Shown here in pieces: positions 1 to 7,702 of a stretch of 64,000 nt of DNA. Position 1 is the stretch's first letter; every line of letters starts with the position of its first letter. The position numbers and the translations under genes were made by a program. The notes under the pieces were generated by a model. That model saw only the letters and a list, made by a program, of their open reading frames with translations, made no database searches and was not told the DNA's origin. Source of the stretch: Amycolatopsis lexingtonensis (GTDB lineage Bacteria; Actinomycetota; Actinomycetes; Mycobacteriales; Pseudonocardiaceae); assembly GCF_014873755.1 (NCBI RefSeq), contig NZ_JADBEG010000001.1, positions 10,609,001 to 10,673,000 on the forward strand. Direction: 5' to 3'.

Positions 1-1
1 C

Positions 2-859
2 GTCGGGCTGCTGGTGGGGCAGAAGGTGCACACCTGGAACGACTCGGAGGACGAACTCCGCAAGACCATCACCACCGTGCTGGCGGACTCGGCCGGGGTG
101 GTGGTGTTCGACAACCTGCCGGAGGGGTCGGTGGTGAAGTCGGCGGTGCTGGCGCGGCTGATGACCGAGCGGACGTGGTCGGATCGCCGGCTGGGCACCA
201 ACGCCGCGGCGACGTACCCGAATGACCGGCTGTGGCTGGCCACCGGGAACAACCTGCACACCGGCGCGGACATGGCCTCCCGCACGGTGTGGGTGCGCCT
301 GGATCCGAACTGCCCGCGGCCGGAGGCCCGGACGGGGTTCACGATCCCGAACCTCGACTCCTGGATCCTCGACCCGGTCAATCGGGCCACTGTGCTCCGG
401 CACGTGCTGATCATGGTTCTCGACTGGACGAACCACGGCGCACCGACCGCCAGCTCGGTCCCGCAGATGCGGCAGTTCACCGCGTGGGCCCGTCAGCTCG
501 GCGGGTTCCTGGAGCATCACGGGATCGGCGGGTTCCTGGCCAACGCGGCGGCCAACCGGGACCTCGACGACGACAACGCCGAATGGCGCTCGTTCTTGCT
601 GACCTGGCACGAGATCTACGGGGACCGGGCGCTGACGGCGAAGGAGCTGACCATCAGCGGTCAGGACAGCCTGGTCGGTACCGACGTGTGGAACGGGACG
701 TTCCCGACCAACGCGGCCGGGCGTCCGTTGACGACGAAGTCGCTCGGGAGATTGCTGGCAGGGCATGTGGACCGCTGGCACGGCGACGTCGTGTTACGCA
801 GCGTGCTCGACAGCCACAAGAACGTCCTGACCTACACCGTCGCCAAGCAAGATCCCTAG
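2..859 (+). CDS. Element replication protein, C-terminal part (primase/helicase type), 5'-truncated by window
   Basis: The reading frame is open from the first base, so the protein starts outside the window and only about 285 C-terminal residues are seen. The visible part contains an FDNLPEGSVV stretch followed by ..WSDRRLG.. and ..LWLATGNNL.., a pattern I associate with the helicase/ATPase half of bifunctional primase-polymerase (Prim-Pol) proteins of actinomycete elements: a Walker B-like segment, then a conserved Arg and a sensor-type Asn. It would act in replication of the excised element. The iteron array begins 17 nt after its stop codon, which fits an origin beside the replication gene. 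Family assignment is from memory of such proteins; the Walker A region lies upstream of the window. Confidence 0.65.
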   Translation, partial: VGLLVGQKVHTWNDSEDELRKTITTVLADSAGVVVFDNLPEGSVVKSAVLARLMTERTWSDRRLGTNAAATYPNDRLWLATGNNLHTGADMASRTVWVRLDPNCPRPEARTGFTIPNLDSWILDPVNRATVLRHVLIMVLDWTNHGAPTASSVPQMRQFTAWARQLGGFLEHHGIGGFLANAAANRDLDDDNAEWRSFLLTWHEIYGDRALTAKELTISGQDSLVGTDVWNGTFPTNAAGRPLTTKSLGRLLAGHVDRWHGDVVLRSVLDSHKNVLTYTVAKQDP

Positions 860-875
860 AGACACGAGCTGGAAG

Positions 876-1118
876 AAACCCGCAAACCCGCAAAAGATCT
901 TGTTCTAGCTTCCTGACCAGGGGAAACAGGTTCATGATCGTTTGCGGGTTTGTCGCGGGTGACGAAGCTGCAAACCCGCAAACCCGCCGATCTGCGGGTT
1001 CAAACCCGCAAACCCGCAGAGAAACCCGCCAGCAAACTCCCAGGTCAGAGGCCATGTTGCGGGTTTGCGGGTTTGCGGGTTTCTCTCTGCCCCGCCGCAC
1101 AGCAGTACCCAAACCCGC
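876..1118. repeat. Array of 8-bp iterons AAACCCGC in both orientations
   Basis: Twelve perfect copies of AAACCCGC or its complement occur between the replication gene and xis. Direct copies start at 876, 884, 972, 980, 1002, 1010, 1022 and 1111. Inverted copies start at 944, 1059, 1067 and 1075. Several are head-to-tail without a gap (876/884, 972/980, 1002/1010, and the triplet 1059-1082). Degenerate copies lie near 955 and 994. The array fills most of the 382-nt gap between genes and I see no gene in it. Likely roles are binding sites for the element's replication protein (origin) or for a regulator of xis/int. Confidence 0.8.
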
Positions 1119-1241
1119 CGTGCCCTCCCTGCCAGCCTGCCCGGCCAGGCAGGCACCCAACGTAACCGCTCAGCCGTTCACGCCGCGCTCCGTAGCCGCC
1201 ACTCGGCCGCGGGGCGCGGCCCGCATCTGGAGGTTCATGAC

Positions 1242-1427
1242 ATGCCCACGCCAGACGAAAAACTCACCATCCCGCAGGTCTGTGACGAGCTTCAGATCGC
1301 GCGCTCGACGTTCTACGACTGGCGCGCGAAGAACCTCGGCCCGAAGTGCATCCGCCTGCCGAATCGCAAGGTGCGCGTGCGCCGCTCCGACCTCAACCAC
1401 TGGCTCGAATCCCAGGAGGCTGCATGA
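1242..1427 (+). CDS. xis: Excisionase (MerR-like winged-helix, HTH_17 type)
   Basis: A 61-residue protein with the helix-turn-helix pattern LTIPQVCDELQIARSTFYDW followed by a short basic wing ending in LNHWLES, typical of Xis-type DNA-binding proteins encoded immediately before tyrosine integrases. The ATG at 1242 is chosen because GGAGG at 1229-1233 lies 8 nt upstream and because homologous proteins start just before the HTH; a longer in-frame reading back to 1065 runs through the iterons and is not credible. Its stop overlaps the integrase start (ATGA), so the two are translationally coupled. Expected role: bending attachment-site DNA and directing the integrase toward excision. Confidence 0.85.
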   Translation: MPTPDEKLTIPQVCDELQIARSTFYDWRAKNLGPKCIRLPNRKVRVRRSDLNHWLESQEAA

Positions 1428-2824
1428 GTGACCTCACCTACGACGTCAAGATCTGGAACATCGAAACGCGAAGCGGGAAAAGGAAGACGTCGTATCGCGT
1501 GACCTGGTTCGTGGCAGGGGAGCGCTTCGATGAGACGGCCAACCACTATGCGCTGGCTGAAAGCTTCCGATCGGATCTGGTTGCGGCAGCTCGACGAGGC
1601 GAGGCCTTCGATCGCATCCGAGGGCTGCCGATCTCCAAGTTGCGAAGTGAGTCGGACATGCCGTTTTTCGCTTTCGCCTGCAAGTACGTCGACATGAAGT
1701 GGCCGCGCGCTGCCGGGAAGTCGCGAGCTGGCAACGCCGACGCGCTGGCGTCGGCGTTGCCAGCGATGTTGTCGACCACCCGCGGCAGGCCCGAAGACGG
1801 GGTCCTTCGTCGTGCGTTGACCGGATGGGCCTTCAACAAGAAGAGGCGAGACAACGCCAAGCCGGCTGAGATTGAGCGTGCCTTGAAATGGCTTCAGGCG
1901 AACACCCTTCCCGTGTCACGGATGGACGACACGGCCAAGCTTAGGGAGGTCCTGGACCAGATCTCGCTCAAGCTTGACGGGACACAGGCCGCCGCGAAAA
2001 CCGTCAACCGCAAGCGTGCGGTGATCTACAACGCACTGGAGTATGCCCATGAGCTGAAACTCATCAGGGCCAATCGTCTGTCCGAAGTGAAGTGGACCGC
2101 ACCGAAATCCGTGCGGGCGATCGACAAGCGCGTTGTCATCAACCCCGCGCAGGGCAAAAGGCTGCTGGCGGCCGTCGCGGCACAGAAGGTCGACACAGCG
2201 CCGCGACGCTCGTCCGGGCCGATGCTCAAGGCGTACTTCGCGGTGATGTATTACGCCGCTCTGCGCCCGGAAGAGGCCGCCATGCTGTGTAAGCGGGACT
2301 TGCAGCTGCCGGAGAGCGGATGGGGCGAGCTGCTGCTCTCCGAGACAGCCCCGGTGACGGGCGCGGCGTGGACAGACTCGGGGGAGCGACGCGATCGTCG
2401 CCAGCTCAAGCAGCGCGGCAAAGGGGAGGTGCGGCCGGTGCCGTCCCCGCCGCCGCTGACGGCGATATTGCACGAGCACCTGAGCAACATCGGGACGGCC
2501 GCGGACGGCCGGCTGTTCCGGAACCTCACCGGCGGAGATATCGCGGAGTCGACCGTCGCACGGGTGTGGAACAACGCGCGCCGCGCGGCGCTGACCGAAG
2601 AGGAGTACGCCTCCCCGCTCGCAAAGCGGCCCTACGACCTTCGGCACGCGTGCGTGTCGACCTGGCTGGCGGCCGGCGTGCCGTCCACACAGTGCGCGGA
2701 ATGGGCGGGGCACTCCGTCGCGGTGCTGCACCAGATCTACGCCAAGGTCATCGCCGGCCTGGAGTCCGCGGCGCACCAGCGGATCGAGCAGGCGCTCGAC
2801 TGGCGCGACCAGTCCGACGAGTAG
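1424..2824 (+). CDS. int: Tyrosine recombinase / integrase of the element
   Basis: The protein has 466 residues. Catalytic-domain signatures are visible: Arg281 in ALRPEEAAML, Tyr404-Asp-Leu-Arg407-His408 (the usual first His of the HxxR box is Tyr), His430 in WAGHSVAV and the nucleophile Tyr439 in QIYAKV. The N-terminal half holds the arm- and core-binding domains. ATG 1424 overlaps the xis stop and is preceded by an AGGAGG. The gene points at the 3' end of the tRNA at 2983-3056, as expected for site-specific integration there. A perfect 17-bp inverted repeat lies inside the coding sequence (residues about 102-114). The protein should be active; no disruption is seen. Confidence 0.92.
   Translation: MSDLTYDVKIWNIETRSGKRKTSYRVTWFVAGERFDETANHYALAESFRSDLVAAARRGEAFDRIRGLPISKLRSESDMPFFAFACKYVDMKWPRAAGKSRAGNADALASALPAMLSTTRGRPEDGVLRRALTGWAFNKKRRDNAKPAEIERALKWLQANTLPVSRMDDTAKLREVLDQISLKLDGTQAAAKTVNRKRAVIYNALEYAHELKLIRANRLSEVKWTAPKSVRAIDKRVVINPAQGKRLLAAVAAQKVDTAPRRSSGPMLKAYFAVMYYAALRPEEAAMLCKRDLQLPESGWGELLLSETAPVTGAAWTDSGERRDRRQLKQRGKGEVRPVPSPPPLTAILHEHLSNIGTAADGRLFRNLTGGDIAESTVARVWNNARRAALTEEEYASPLAKRPYDLRHACVSTWLAAGVPSTQCAEWAGHSVAVLHQIYAKVIAGLESAAHQRIEQALDWRDQSDE
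1727..1764. repeat. 17-bp perfect inverted repeat inside int
   Basis: Arms 1727-1743 and 1748-1764 are exact reverse complements separated by 4 nt, giving a very stable hairpin inside the integrase coding sequence. The repeat starts on a codon boundary and encodes an Ala/Leu-rich segment (AGNADALASALPA) without a frameshift. It is far too long to be a chance feature of coding sequence. Confidence 0.85.
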
Positions 2825-2924
2825 GCCGCGAGAGTCCTCCCGGCTAGAGCAGAACTCGGGGGCGTATTGGGGGTGAACGCCCGTTCATAACCAGATCTGG
2901 CCGGATACAGCCGGACAACATGCG

Positions 2925-2963
2925 ACCGGCCCCGCACCTGTTTTGCCTGGTTGCGGGGCCGGT
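2925..2963. terminator. Hairpin between int and the tRNA
   Basis: Arms 2925-2936 and 2952-2963 are perfectly complementary (12 bp) around a T-rich loop. Placed between the int stop and the tRNA 3' end, it can end transcription from either side; the minus-strand tRNA transcript reaches it 20 nt after its 3' end. The gap 2825-2982 also holds a 10-bp palindrome at 2891-2900 and two GCCGGA words (2899, 2910) that may be integrase arm sites. Confidence 0.6.
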
Positions 2964-2982
2964 TTCGGCTGGTCATGAGGCG

Positions 2983-3056
2983 TGCCCCCGGTGAGATTCG
3001 AACTCACACTGGACGGGTTTTGAATCCGTTGCCTCTGCCAGTTGGGCTACGGGGGC
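2983..3056 (-). tRNA. tRNA with anticodon CAA (tRNA-Leu by anticodon), short variable loop
   Basis: The minus strand folds as a 74-nt cloverleaf: 7-bp acceptor GCCCCCG/CGGGGGC, D arm, T arm GUGAG/CUCAC with a UUCGAAU loop, and discriminator A at 2983. CCA is not encoded. The anticodon loop is UUCAAAA with CAA at 3022-3020, which decodes UUG (Leu). Two oddities: there is no long variable arm, which normal Leu tRNAs have, and the last pair of the anticodon stem is A31.C39 (3025/3017). The 3' half (2983-about 3026) is probably supplied by the integrated element. Identity by anticodon is firm; charging identity is not certain. Confidence 0.85.
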
Positions 3057-3232
3057 GCGACGCAGTAACCCTACGGGATCACCGCCTCCCGCTGACCTTC
3101 GGGGGCGGGAGTGTCGTTCGCGCCACTTCGTGGTGAACGCCATCTCGGGAACTGGATCGTTCCCGGTAGGCTTCAGGTTCGCGGGAAGCCGCGAAAACCG
3201 ACCCGTCCCGCCGAGTCTTCAGGAGGACCCCG

Positions 3233-3847
3233 GTGACCGATCAGGCTACCGAGGCCAACGGTGCCGCCACCGTGCCGCAGCGACGGGTGCTCGTCGCGGA
3301 GGACGAGGCGCTCATCCGGCTGGACCTCGTCGAAATGCTGCGCGAAGAGGGCTACGAAGTCGTCGGGGAAGCCGGCGACGGGGAGCAGGCCATCGCGCTG
3401 GCCACCGACCTCAAGCCCGATCTCGTGATCCTCGACGTCAAGATGCCCAAGCTGGACGGCATCGAGGCCGCTTCGAAGATCACCGGGGACCGGATCGCGC
3501 CGGTCGTCATCCTCACCGCTTTCAGCCAGCGTGATCTCGTCGAACGCGCGAGGGACGCCGGGACCATGGCGTACCTGGTCAAGCCGTTCGCGAAGCGGGA
3601 CCTCGTGCCCGCCATCGAACTCGCCGTCAGCCGGTTCTCCGAGCTGCAGGCGCTCGAGGCCGAGGTCGCCGGGCTCACCGATCGGCTCGAGACGCGCAAG
3701 GTAATCGACCGGGCCAAGGGGCTGCTCATGAGCCGCCAGGGGCTCACCGAGCCCGACGCCTTCCGGTGGATCCAGCGGACCGCCATGGACCGCCGGACCA
3801 CCATGAAGGCCGTGGCCGAGGCCGTCGTGGAGAGCATCGGGAGCTGA
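3233..3847 (+). CDS. pdtaR: ANTAR-domain response regulator PdtaR
   Basis: A 204-residue two-domain regulator. Residues about 15-125 form a CheY-like receiver with acidic pair EDE near residue 24 and phospho-acceptor Asp68 in ILDVKMP. Residues about 140-195 form an ANTAR RNA-binding domain (..TRKVIDRAKGLLM..AFRWIQ.. pattern). In Mycobacterium tuberculosis the homologue Rv1626 is phosphorylated by PdtaS and acts on transcripts as an antiterminator-type factor. GTG 3233 is chosen because AGGAGGA lies just upstream at 3221-3227. It is monocistronic, ended by a strong terminator. Its position upstream of polA/rpsA/uvrB is conserved in actinobacteria. No cognate kinase is in the window. Confidence 0.93.
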   Translation: MTDQATEANGAATVPQRRVLVAEDEALIRLDLVEMLREEGYEVVGEAGDGEQAIALATDLKPDLVILDVKMPKLDGIEAASKITGDRIAPVVILTAFSQRDLVERARDAGTMAYLVKPFAKRDLVPAIELAVSRFSELQALEAEVAGLTDRLETRKVIDRAKGLLMSRQGLTEPDAFRWIQRTAMDRRTTMKAVAEAVVESIGS

Positions 3848-3858
3848 ACGCTCCGGAA

Positions 3859-3895
3859 AGGGGTGTGCCCGGGAAACCGGGCGCACCCCTTTTTT
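3859..3895 (+). terminator. Intrinsic terminator of pdtaR
   Basis: A 14-bp stem (3859-3872 with 3877-3890, one G-U pair) closes a GAAA loop and is followed by six T residues. It is the clearest rho-independent terminator in the window. Confidence 0.92.
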
Positions 3896-4100
3896 CGTGA
3901 CGCTCCGGGTGCCCGAAAGGGCGCTGTTGGTACCTTTGCGAACCTTCCCGGCGTGGCCGGGCGCGGTGATCGACTCGTGGTCCGTAGACTCTGCACACCT
4001 TGAACCGGGCGTCAAGGGGCAGTCTGCGGGCTGTTGAGCACCGAGAGTTACCACCCGCTGGTCGGATTACGACGAGCGGGTGTAAATCATACGTTAATAC

Positions 4101-4118
4101 TCGTGACGACCGTCACGA
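4101..4118. promoter_or_regulatory. CRP-like palindrome upstream of the liv operon
   Basis: TCGTGACG (4101-4108) and CGTCACGA (4111-4118) form a perfect 8-bp inverted repeat with a 2-nt spacer. The core reads GTGA-N6-TCAC, the consensus of CRP-family sites. It lies about 125 nt upstream of the livK start. The rest of the 396-nt gap 3848-4243 holds the pdtaR terminator and an AT-richer stretch around 4083-4100 (a possible promoter, TTAATACT); no gene is seen there. Confidence 0.55.
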
Positions 4119-4243
4119 TGTGGCTACAAGACCACGTGTGACTCTGTGCAACGGCTCCCGGGGCGGCTACTTTCAGCGGCCAGTCAGGTCCCACATGGGG
4201 ACAGCCGTCCTACCGGGCGGTCAGGTGGCATTTGGAGGAACGA

Positions 4244-5455
4244 GTGCAGAAAGCACGACTTGCGCGGTTCATCGTGCTGGCCGCTGCCGGGGCCATTTCG
4301 CTCAGCGCGTGTTCGGCACGGACCGACAGCGGCTCGGGTGACAGCAGCGCGAGCTCGCAGTCCCAGGCCGCGGCGCCGTCCGCCGCCGCCGACGCGGCCG
4401 ACCCGGCCGGTGACGGCAAGGCCCAGTGTGCCCCGACCTCCATCGCGTACGCGGGCACCATCAACGGCGCCAACGCCGCGCTGGGCGTCAACATCCTCAA
4501 CGGCGCGAAGCTCGCCGTGGACCAGCACAACAAGGCCAACCCGGGCTGCCAGGTCAAGCTGGAGCAGTTCGACACCGAGGGCACGCCCGACAAGGCGCCC
4601 GGCATCGTGACGCAGATCGTCAACACGCCGGCCATCATCGGCGTCGTCGGCCTGCCGTTCTCCGGTGAGTCCAAGGCCGCGGGCAACATCTTCAACGGCG
4701 CGGGCCTGGTCACGGTCACCCCGTCGGCGACCAACCCGACCCTGAGCCAGAACGGCTGGAAGACCTTCTTCCGCGGTCTGGGCAACGACAACACCCAGGG
4801 CCCGGCCGCCGCGAAGTTCATGACCGGTGAGCTCAAGGCCGCCAAGGTGTGCGTCATCAAGGACGACTCCGACTACGGCACCGGCCTGGCCGCTTCGACC
4901 ATCCAGGCGCTCGGCGACAAGGGCACCTGCCAGGACAGCGTCAAGACGAAGCAGACCGACTTCTCGGCCGTGGTCAACAAGATCAAGAGCGAGAAGCCGG
5001 ACGCGGTGTTCTACTCCGGGTACTACCAGGAAGCCGCTCCGTTCGCGCAGCAGCTGAGCGACGCCGGCGTCGAGGCCAAGTTCGTCGGCCCGGACGGCGT
5101 CAAGGACGACGAGTTCGTCAAGGGCGCCGGCGAGGCGGCCTCGAAGGCGTACTTCACCTGCCCGTGCGTCCCGGCGGACCAGTTCACCAAGTTCACCGAC
5201 GCCTACAAGGCCGCGGTCGGCAAGGACCCGGGCACCTACTCGCCCGAGGCCTACGACCTGGCGACGATCCTGCTCAAGGGCATCGACGCGGGCAAGAAGG
5301 ACCGCGCCGGCCTGCTGGACTTCGTCAAGTCCTACGACGGCCAGGGCATCACGAAGCACTTCAAGTGGGACGACAAGGGCGAGCTGTCCAGCACGACCGT
5401 GTGGACCTACAAGGTCGAGGGCGGGAAGATCGTCCGCAACACCGAGATCAAGTAG
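4244..5455 (+). CDS. livK: Branched-chain amino-acid ABC transporter, substrate-binding lipoprotein
   Basis: The protein has 403 residues. A short basic N-terminus, a hydrophobic stretch and the lipobox LSAC place the lipidated Cys at residue 23; the next 40 residues are a Ser/Ala/Asp-rich linker. The rest is a periplasmic-binding-protein type I fold of the LivJ/LivK family (Peripla_BP_6), with the typical ..GLPFSGESKAAGNIFNGAGL.. ligand-cleft region and ..FYSGYYQEAAPFAQQL... It would sit outside the membrane and deliver Leu/Ile/Val or a related ligand to LivHM. GTG 4244 is preferred over an in-frame TTG at 4232 because GGAGGA (4234-4239) precedes it correctly. First gene of the livKHMGF operon. 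Confidence 0.93.
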   Translation: MQKARLARFIVLAAAGAISLSACSARTDSGSGDSSASSQSQAAAPSAAADAADPAGDGKAQCAPTSIAYAGTINGANAALGVNILNGAKLAVDQHNKANPGCQVKLEQFDTEGTPDKAPGIVTQIVNTPAIIGVVGLPFSGESKAAGNIFNGAGLVTVTPSATNPTLSQNGWKTFFRGLGNDNTQGPAAAKFMTGELKAAKVCVIKDDSDYGTGLAASTIQALGDKGTCQDSVKTKQTDFSAVVNKIKSEKPDAVFYSGYYQEAAPFAQQLSDAGVEAKFVGPDGVKDDEFVKGAGEAASKAYFTCPCVPADQFTKFTDAYKAAVGKDPGTYSPEAYDLATILLKGIDAGKKDRAGLLDFVKSYDGQGITKHFKWDDKGELSSTTVWTYKVEGGKIVRNTEIK

Positions 5456-5477
5456 CGCAACGCTTCCGTTCTGATTC

Positions 5478-5524
5478 CCGGGGTGCTCGCCCGGCGGCTG
5501 GATCCCGCCGGGCGAGCACCCCGG
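5478..5524 (+). terminator. 20-bp perfect hairpin between livK and livH
   Basis: Arms 5478-5497 and 5505-5524 are exact reverse complements with a 7-nt loop. No T-run follows, and the livH ribosome-binding site begins 9 nt later. This is best read as a partial terminator or 3'-stabilising structure that lets the binding-protein mRNA accumulate above the permease mRNA, a common arrangement in binding-protein operons; that role is inferred. Confidence 0.75.
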
Positions 5525-5543
5525 TCCCACATGGAGAACTAGT

Positions 5544-6560
5544 GTGTCATTGACTCATCACTTGGCCTCGGTCGTTCTGGCGCAGAGCGACAGCTGGATC
5601 ACGTTCGACGTGAACGCGTTCCTCGACCAGTTCTGGAACAACACGTTCGACGGTCTCGCCTACGGCAGCATCTACGCGCTCGTGGCGCTGGGCTACACGC
5701 TCGTCTACGGCGTCCTGAAGCTCATCAACTTCGCCCACTCCGAGGTCTTCATCTACGGCGTCTACGCGACGTGGTTCACCTTCTACGGCCTCGGGTTCCG
5801 CCCCGGTAACACGCCCACGCTCACCGTGATCGAGCTGATCGGCTTCCTGCTCCTTGCGTTGCTGGCGTCGATGGCGATCTCCGGCGGCACGGCGGTGGTC
5901 CTCGAACGGGTCGCCTACCGGCCGCTGAGAAAACGGGGGGCACCCAAGCTGGTCTTCCTGATCACCGCGATCGGCGCGTCCTTCGTGCTGCAGCAGCTCA
6001 TCTTCATCTGGCGCGGCGGCAACCCCGAACTGGGCATCCGCCTGATGCGCAACCAGGAAGTCTTCACGCTCTTCGGCGGCAGCATCACCAACGTCACGAT
6101 CATCACGGTCGTCGCGTCGATCCTGCTGATGCTGGGCGCCAACTACTTCGTCAACAAGACGAAGTTCGGGCGCGGCATCCGCGCCGTGGCGCAGGACCCG
6201 GACACCGCGACGCTGATGGGCGTCAACAAGGAACGCGTCATCATGCTGACCTTCCTCATCGGCGGTCTGCTCGCCGGTGCGGCGGCGCTGTTCTACATGA
6301 TGAAGATCCCGCAGGGCGCGTGGTACCAGGGTGGCTTCCTGCTCGGCATCAAGGCGTTCACCGCGGCGGTGCTCGGCGGTATCGGCAACCTGCGCGGCGC
6401 GCTGCTGGGCGGCCTGCTGCTCGGCGTCGCGGAGAACTACGGCCAGTCGCTGTTCGGCGGCGGGTGGCGCGACATCGTCGCGTTCGTGCTGCTGGTGCTG
6501 GTCCTGATGATCCGGCCCACCGGCATCCTCGGTGAGTCGCTCGGAAAGGCCCGGGTATGA
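5544..6560 (+). CDS. livH: Branched-chain amino-acid ABC transporter permease LivH
   Basis: The 338-residue integral membrane protein has about eight hydrophobic segments. The family signature is present: ..YGSIYALVALGYTLVYGVLKLINFAHSE.. early and ..KAFTAAVLGGIGNLRGALLGG.. near the end. The start is GTG 5544 after GGAGAA (5533-5538). The stop overlaps the livM start (ATGA). It pairs with LivM to form the membrane channel of the LivKHMGF importer. The N-terminal 30 residues, before the first membrane segment, are longer than in the E. coli protein. Confidence 0.93.
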   Translation: MSLTHHLASVVLAQSDSWITFDVNAFLDQFWNNTFDGLAYGSIYALVALGYTLVYGVLKLINFAHSEVFIYGVYATWFTFYGLGFRPGNTPTLTVIELIGFLLLALLASMAISGGTAVVLERVAYRPLRKRGAPKLVFLITAIGASFVLQQLIFIWRGGNPELGIRLMRNQEVFTLFGGSITNVTIITVVASILLMLGANYFVNKTKFGRGIRAVAQDPDTATLMGVNKERVIMLTFLIGGLLAGAAALFYMMKIPQGAWYQGGFLLGIKAFTAAVLGGIGNLRGALLGGLLLGVAENYGQSLFGGGWRDIVAFVLLVLVLMIRPTGILGESLGKARV

Positions 6561-7702
6561 CGACGACCTCGACCCAGCCGGCGGTGGCGAGCCCCGGCAA
6601 GCACTCGCTGCGCGAGCGCTGGAACAACCTGAGCCGCGTCCAGCAGTGGGTCATCCTGATCCCGCTGGTGGTGCTGATCTACTTCCTGCCGGTGCTGAAC
6701 CCGCCGATCCTGACCACCCAGCCGGGCTACGACTTCCCGATCGCGATGTTCGAGGTAGCCCGCTACGCGCTGGTCGCCATCGGCCTCAATGTCGTGGTCG
6801 GCCAGGCGGGCCTGCTGGACCTCGGGTACGTCGGGTTCTTCGCCATCGGCGCGTACGTGATGGCGCTGTTCACCAGCCCCGACTCGTCGCTGTCGCACCT
6901 GCCGTTCCTCGTCGTGCTGCCGATCGCCATGGTCGTGACGATGGTGTTCGGCGTGATCCTCGGGACACCGACGCTGCGGTTGCGCGGTGACTACCTGGCG
7001 ATCGTGACGCTCGGGTTCGGCGAGATCGTCCGCCTGCTCGCGGACAACGTCGGCCCGCTGCGCGGTAACTCCGGCTTCAAGGAGGTCGGGCACCCGCCGG
7101 GCACCAACGCCGACGGCTCGGCGCTGTTCAACAACTCGAACGGCACGCCGTGGTACTGGCTGTGCGTCACGCTGATCATCGCCGTCCTGTTCCTGGTCGG
7201 GAACCTGGAGCGCAGCCGCGTCGGCCGCGCGTGGGTGGCCATCCGGGACGACGAGGACGCGGCCGAGATCATGGGCGTGCCGACGTTCAAGTTCAAGATC
7301 TGGGCGTTCATCAGCGGCGCGGCGATCGGCGGCCTCTCCGGCGCGCTCTACGCCGGCCAGCTCGGCTTCGTGAACAACCAGAAGTTCGACGTCGTCACGT
7401 CGATGCTGTTCCTGGCCGCGGTGATCCTCGGCGGTTCGGGCAACAAGGTCGGCGTCCTCCTCGGTGCCTGCGTGGTCGCCTACGTGCCGCTGCGCTTCCA
7501 GGCGATCGCCGAGTACAAGTACCTGATCTTCGGCCTGGCGCTGATCATCCTGATGATCTTCCGGCCGCAGGGCCTGCTCGGTGCGCGCCAGCGGCTGCTC
7601 GCCTACGGCAGGCAGGCGTACCAGCGCCTGCTGGGCCGAGGTGAGCAGATCAGCAGCGACGGCGCGCTGCAGACCGAACCGACCCCGGGGAGCAAGCCAT
7701 GA
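6557..7702 (+). CDS. livM: Branched-chain amino-acid ABC transporter permease LivM
   Basis: The 381-residue membrane protein contains the LivM pattern ..GLNVVVGQAGLLDLGYVGFFAIGAY.. and the cytoplasmic coupling segment ..GRAWVAIRDDEDAAEIMGV... It starts with ATG overlapping the livH stop by 4 nt, and its own stop overlaps the livG start, so the operon is translationally coupled throughout. The first about 40 residues are cytoplasmic and polar; the C-terminal 40 residues are a polar tail. It is the second half of the transporter channel. Confidence 0.93.
   Translation: MTTTSTQPAVASPGKHSLRERWNNLSRVQQWVILIPLVVLIYFLPVLNPPILTTQPGYDFPIAMFEVARYALVAIGLNVVVGQAGLLDLGYVGFFAIGAYVMALFTSPDSSLSHLPFLVVLPIAMVVTMVFGVILGTPTLRLRGDYLAIVTLGFGEIVRLLADNVGPLRGNSGFKEVGHPPGTNADGSALFNNSNGTPWYWLCVTLIIAVLFLVGNLERSRVGRAWVAIRDDEDAAEIMGVPTFKFKIWAFISGAAIGGLSGALYAGQLGFVNNQKFDVVTSMLFLAAVILGGSGNKVGVLLGACVVAYVPLRFQAIAEYKYLIFGLALIILMIFRPQGLLGARQRLLAYGRQAYQRLLGRGEQISSDGALQTEPTPGSKP

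Larger units (their letters stand above)
1..3026. mobile_element. Right end of an integrated element (AICE-like) in a tRNA gene
   Basis: The segment carries a replication-type protein, an iteron array, an excisionase and a tyrosine integrase, with the integrase ending 159 nt from the 3' end of a tRNA. This order (rep, xis, int, tRNA 3' end) is the standard recombination/replication end of actinomycete integrative and conjugative elements, and is also seen in some phages. Only this end is inside the window; the rest, including any transfer genes and the second attachment site, lies to the left. The inner boundary given here, the tRNA anticodon region, is inferred from how such elements rebuild the 3' half of their target tRNA. 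Confidence 0.75.

Noticed and set aside
876..1118. CRISPR array
   Set aside because: The unit is 8 bp, in both orientations, with no unique spacers of constant length and no cas genes.
2981..3060. tRNA on the plus strand
   Set aside because: The T-loop signature and anticodon loop read correctly only on the minus strand.
4083..4100. GlnR box upstream of livK
   Set aside because: The GTAAAT and GTTAAT words do not fit the spacing and bases of the GTnAC/GAAAC consensus well enough.
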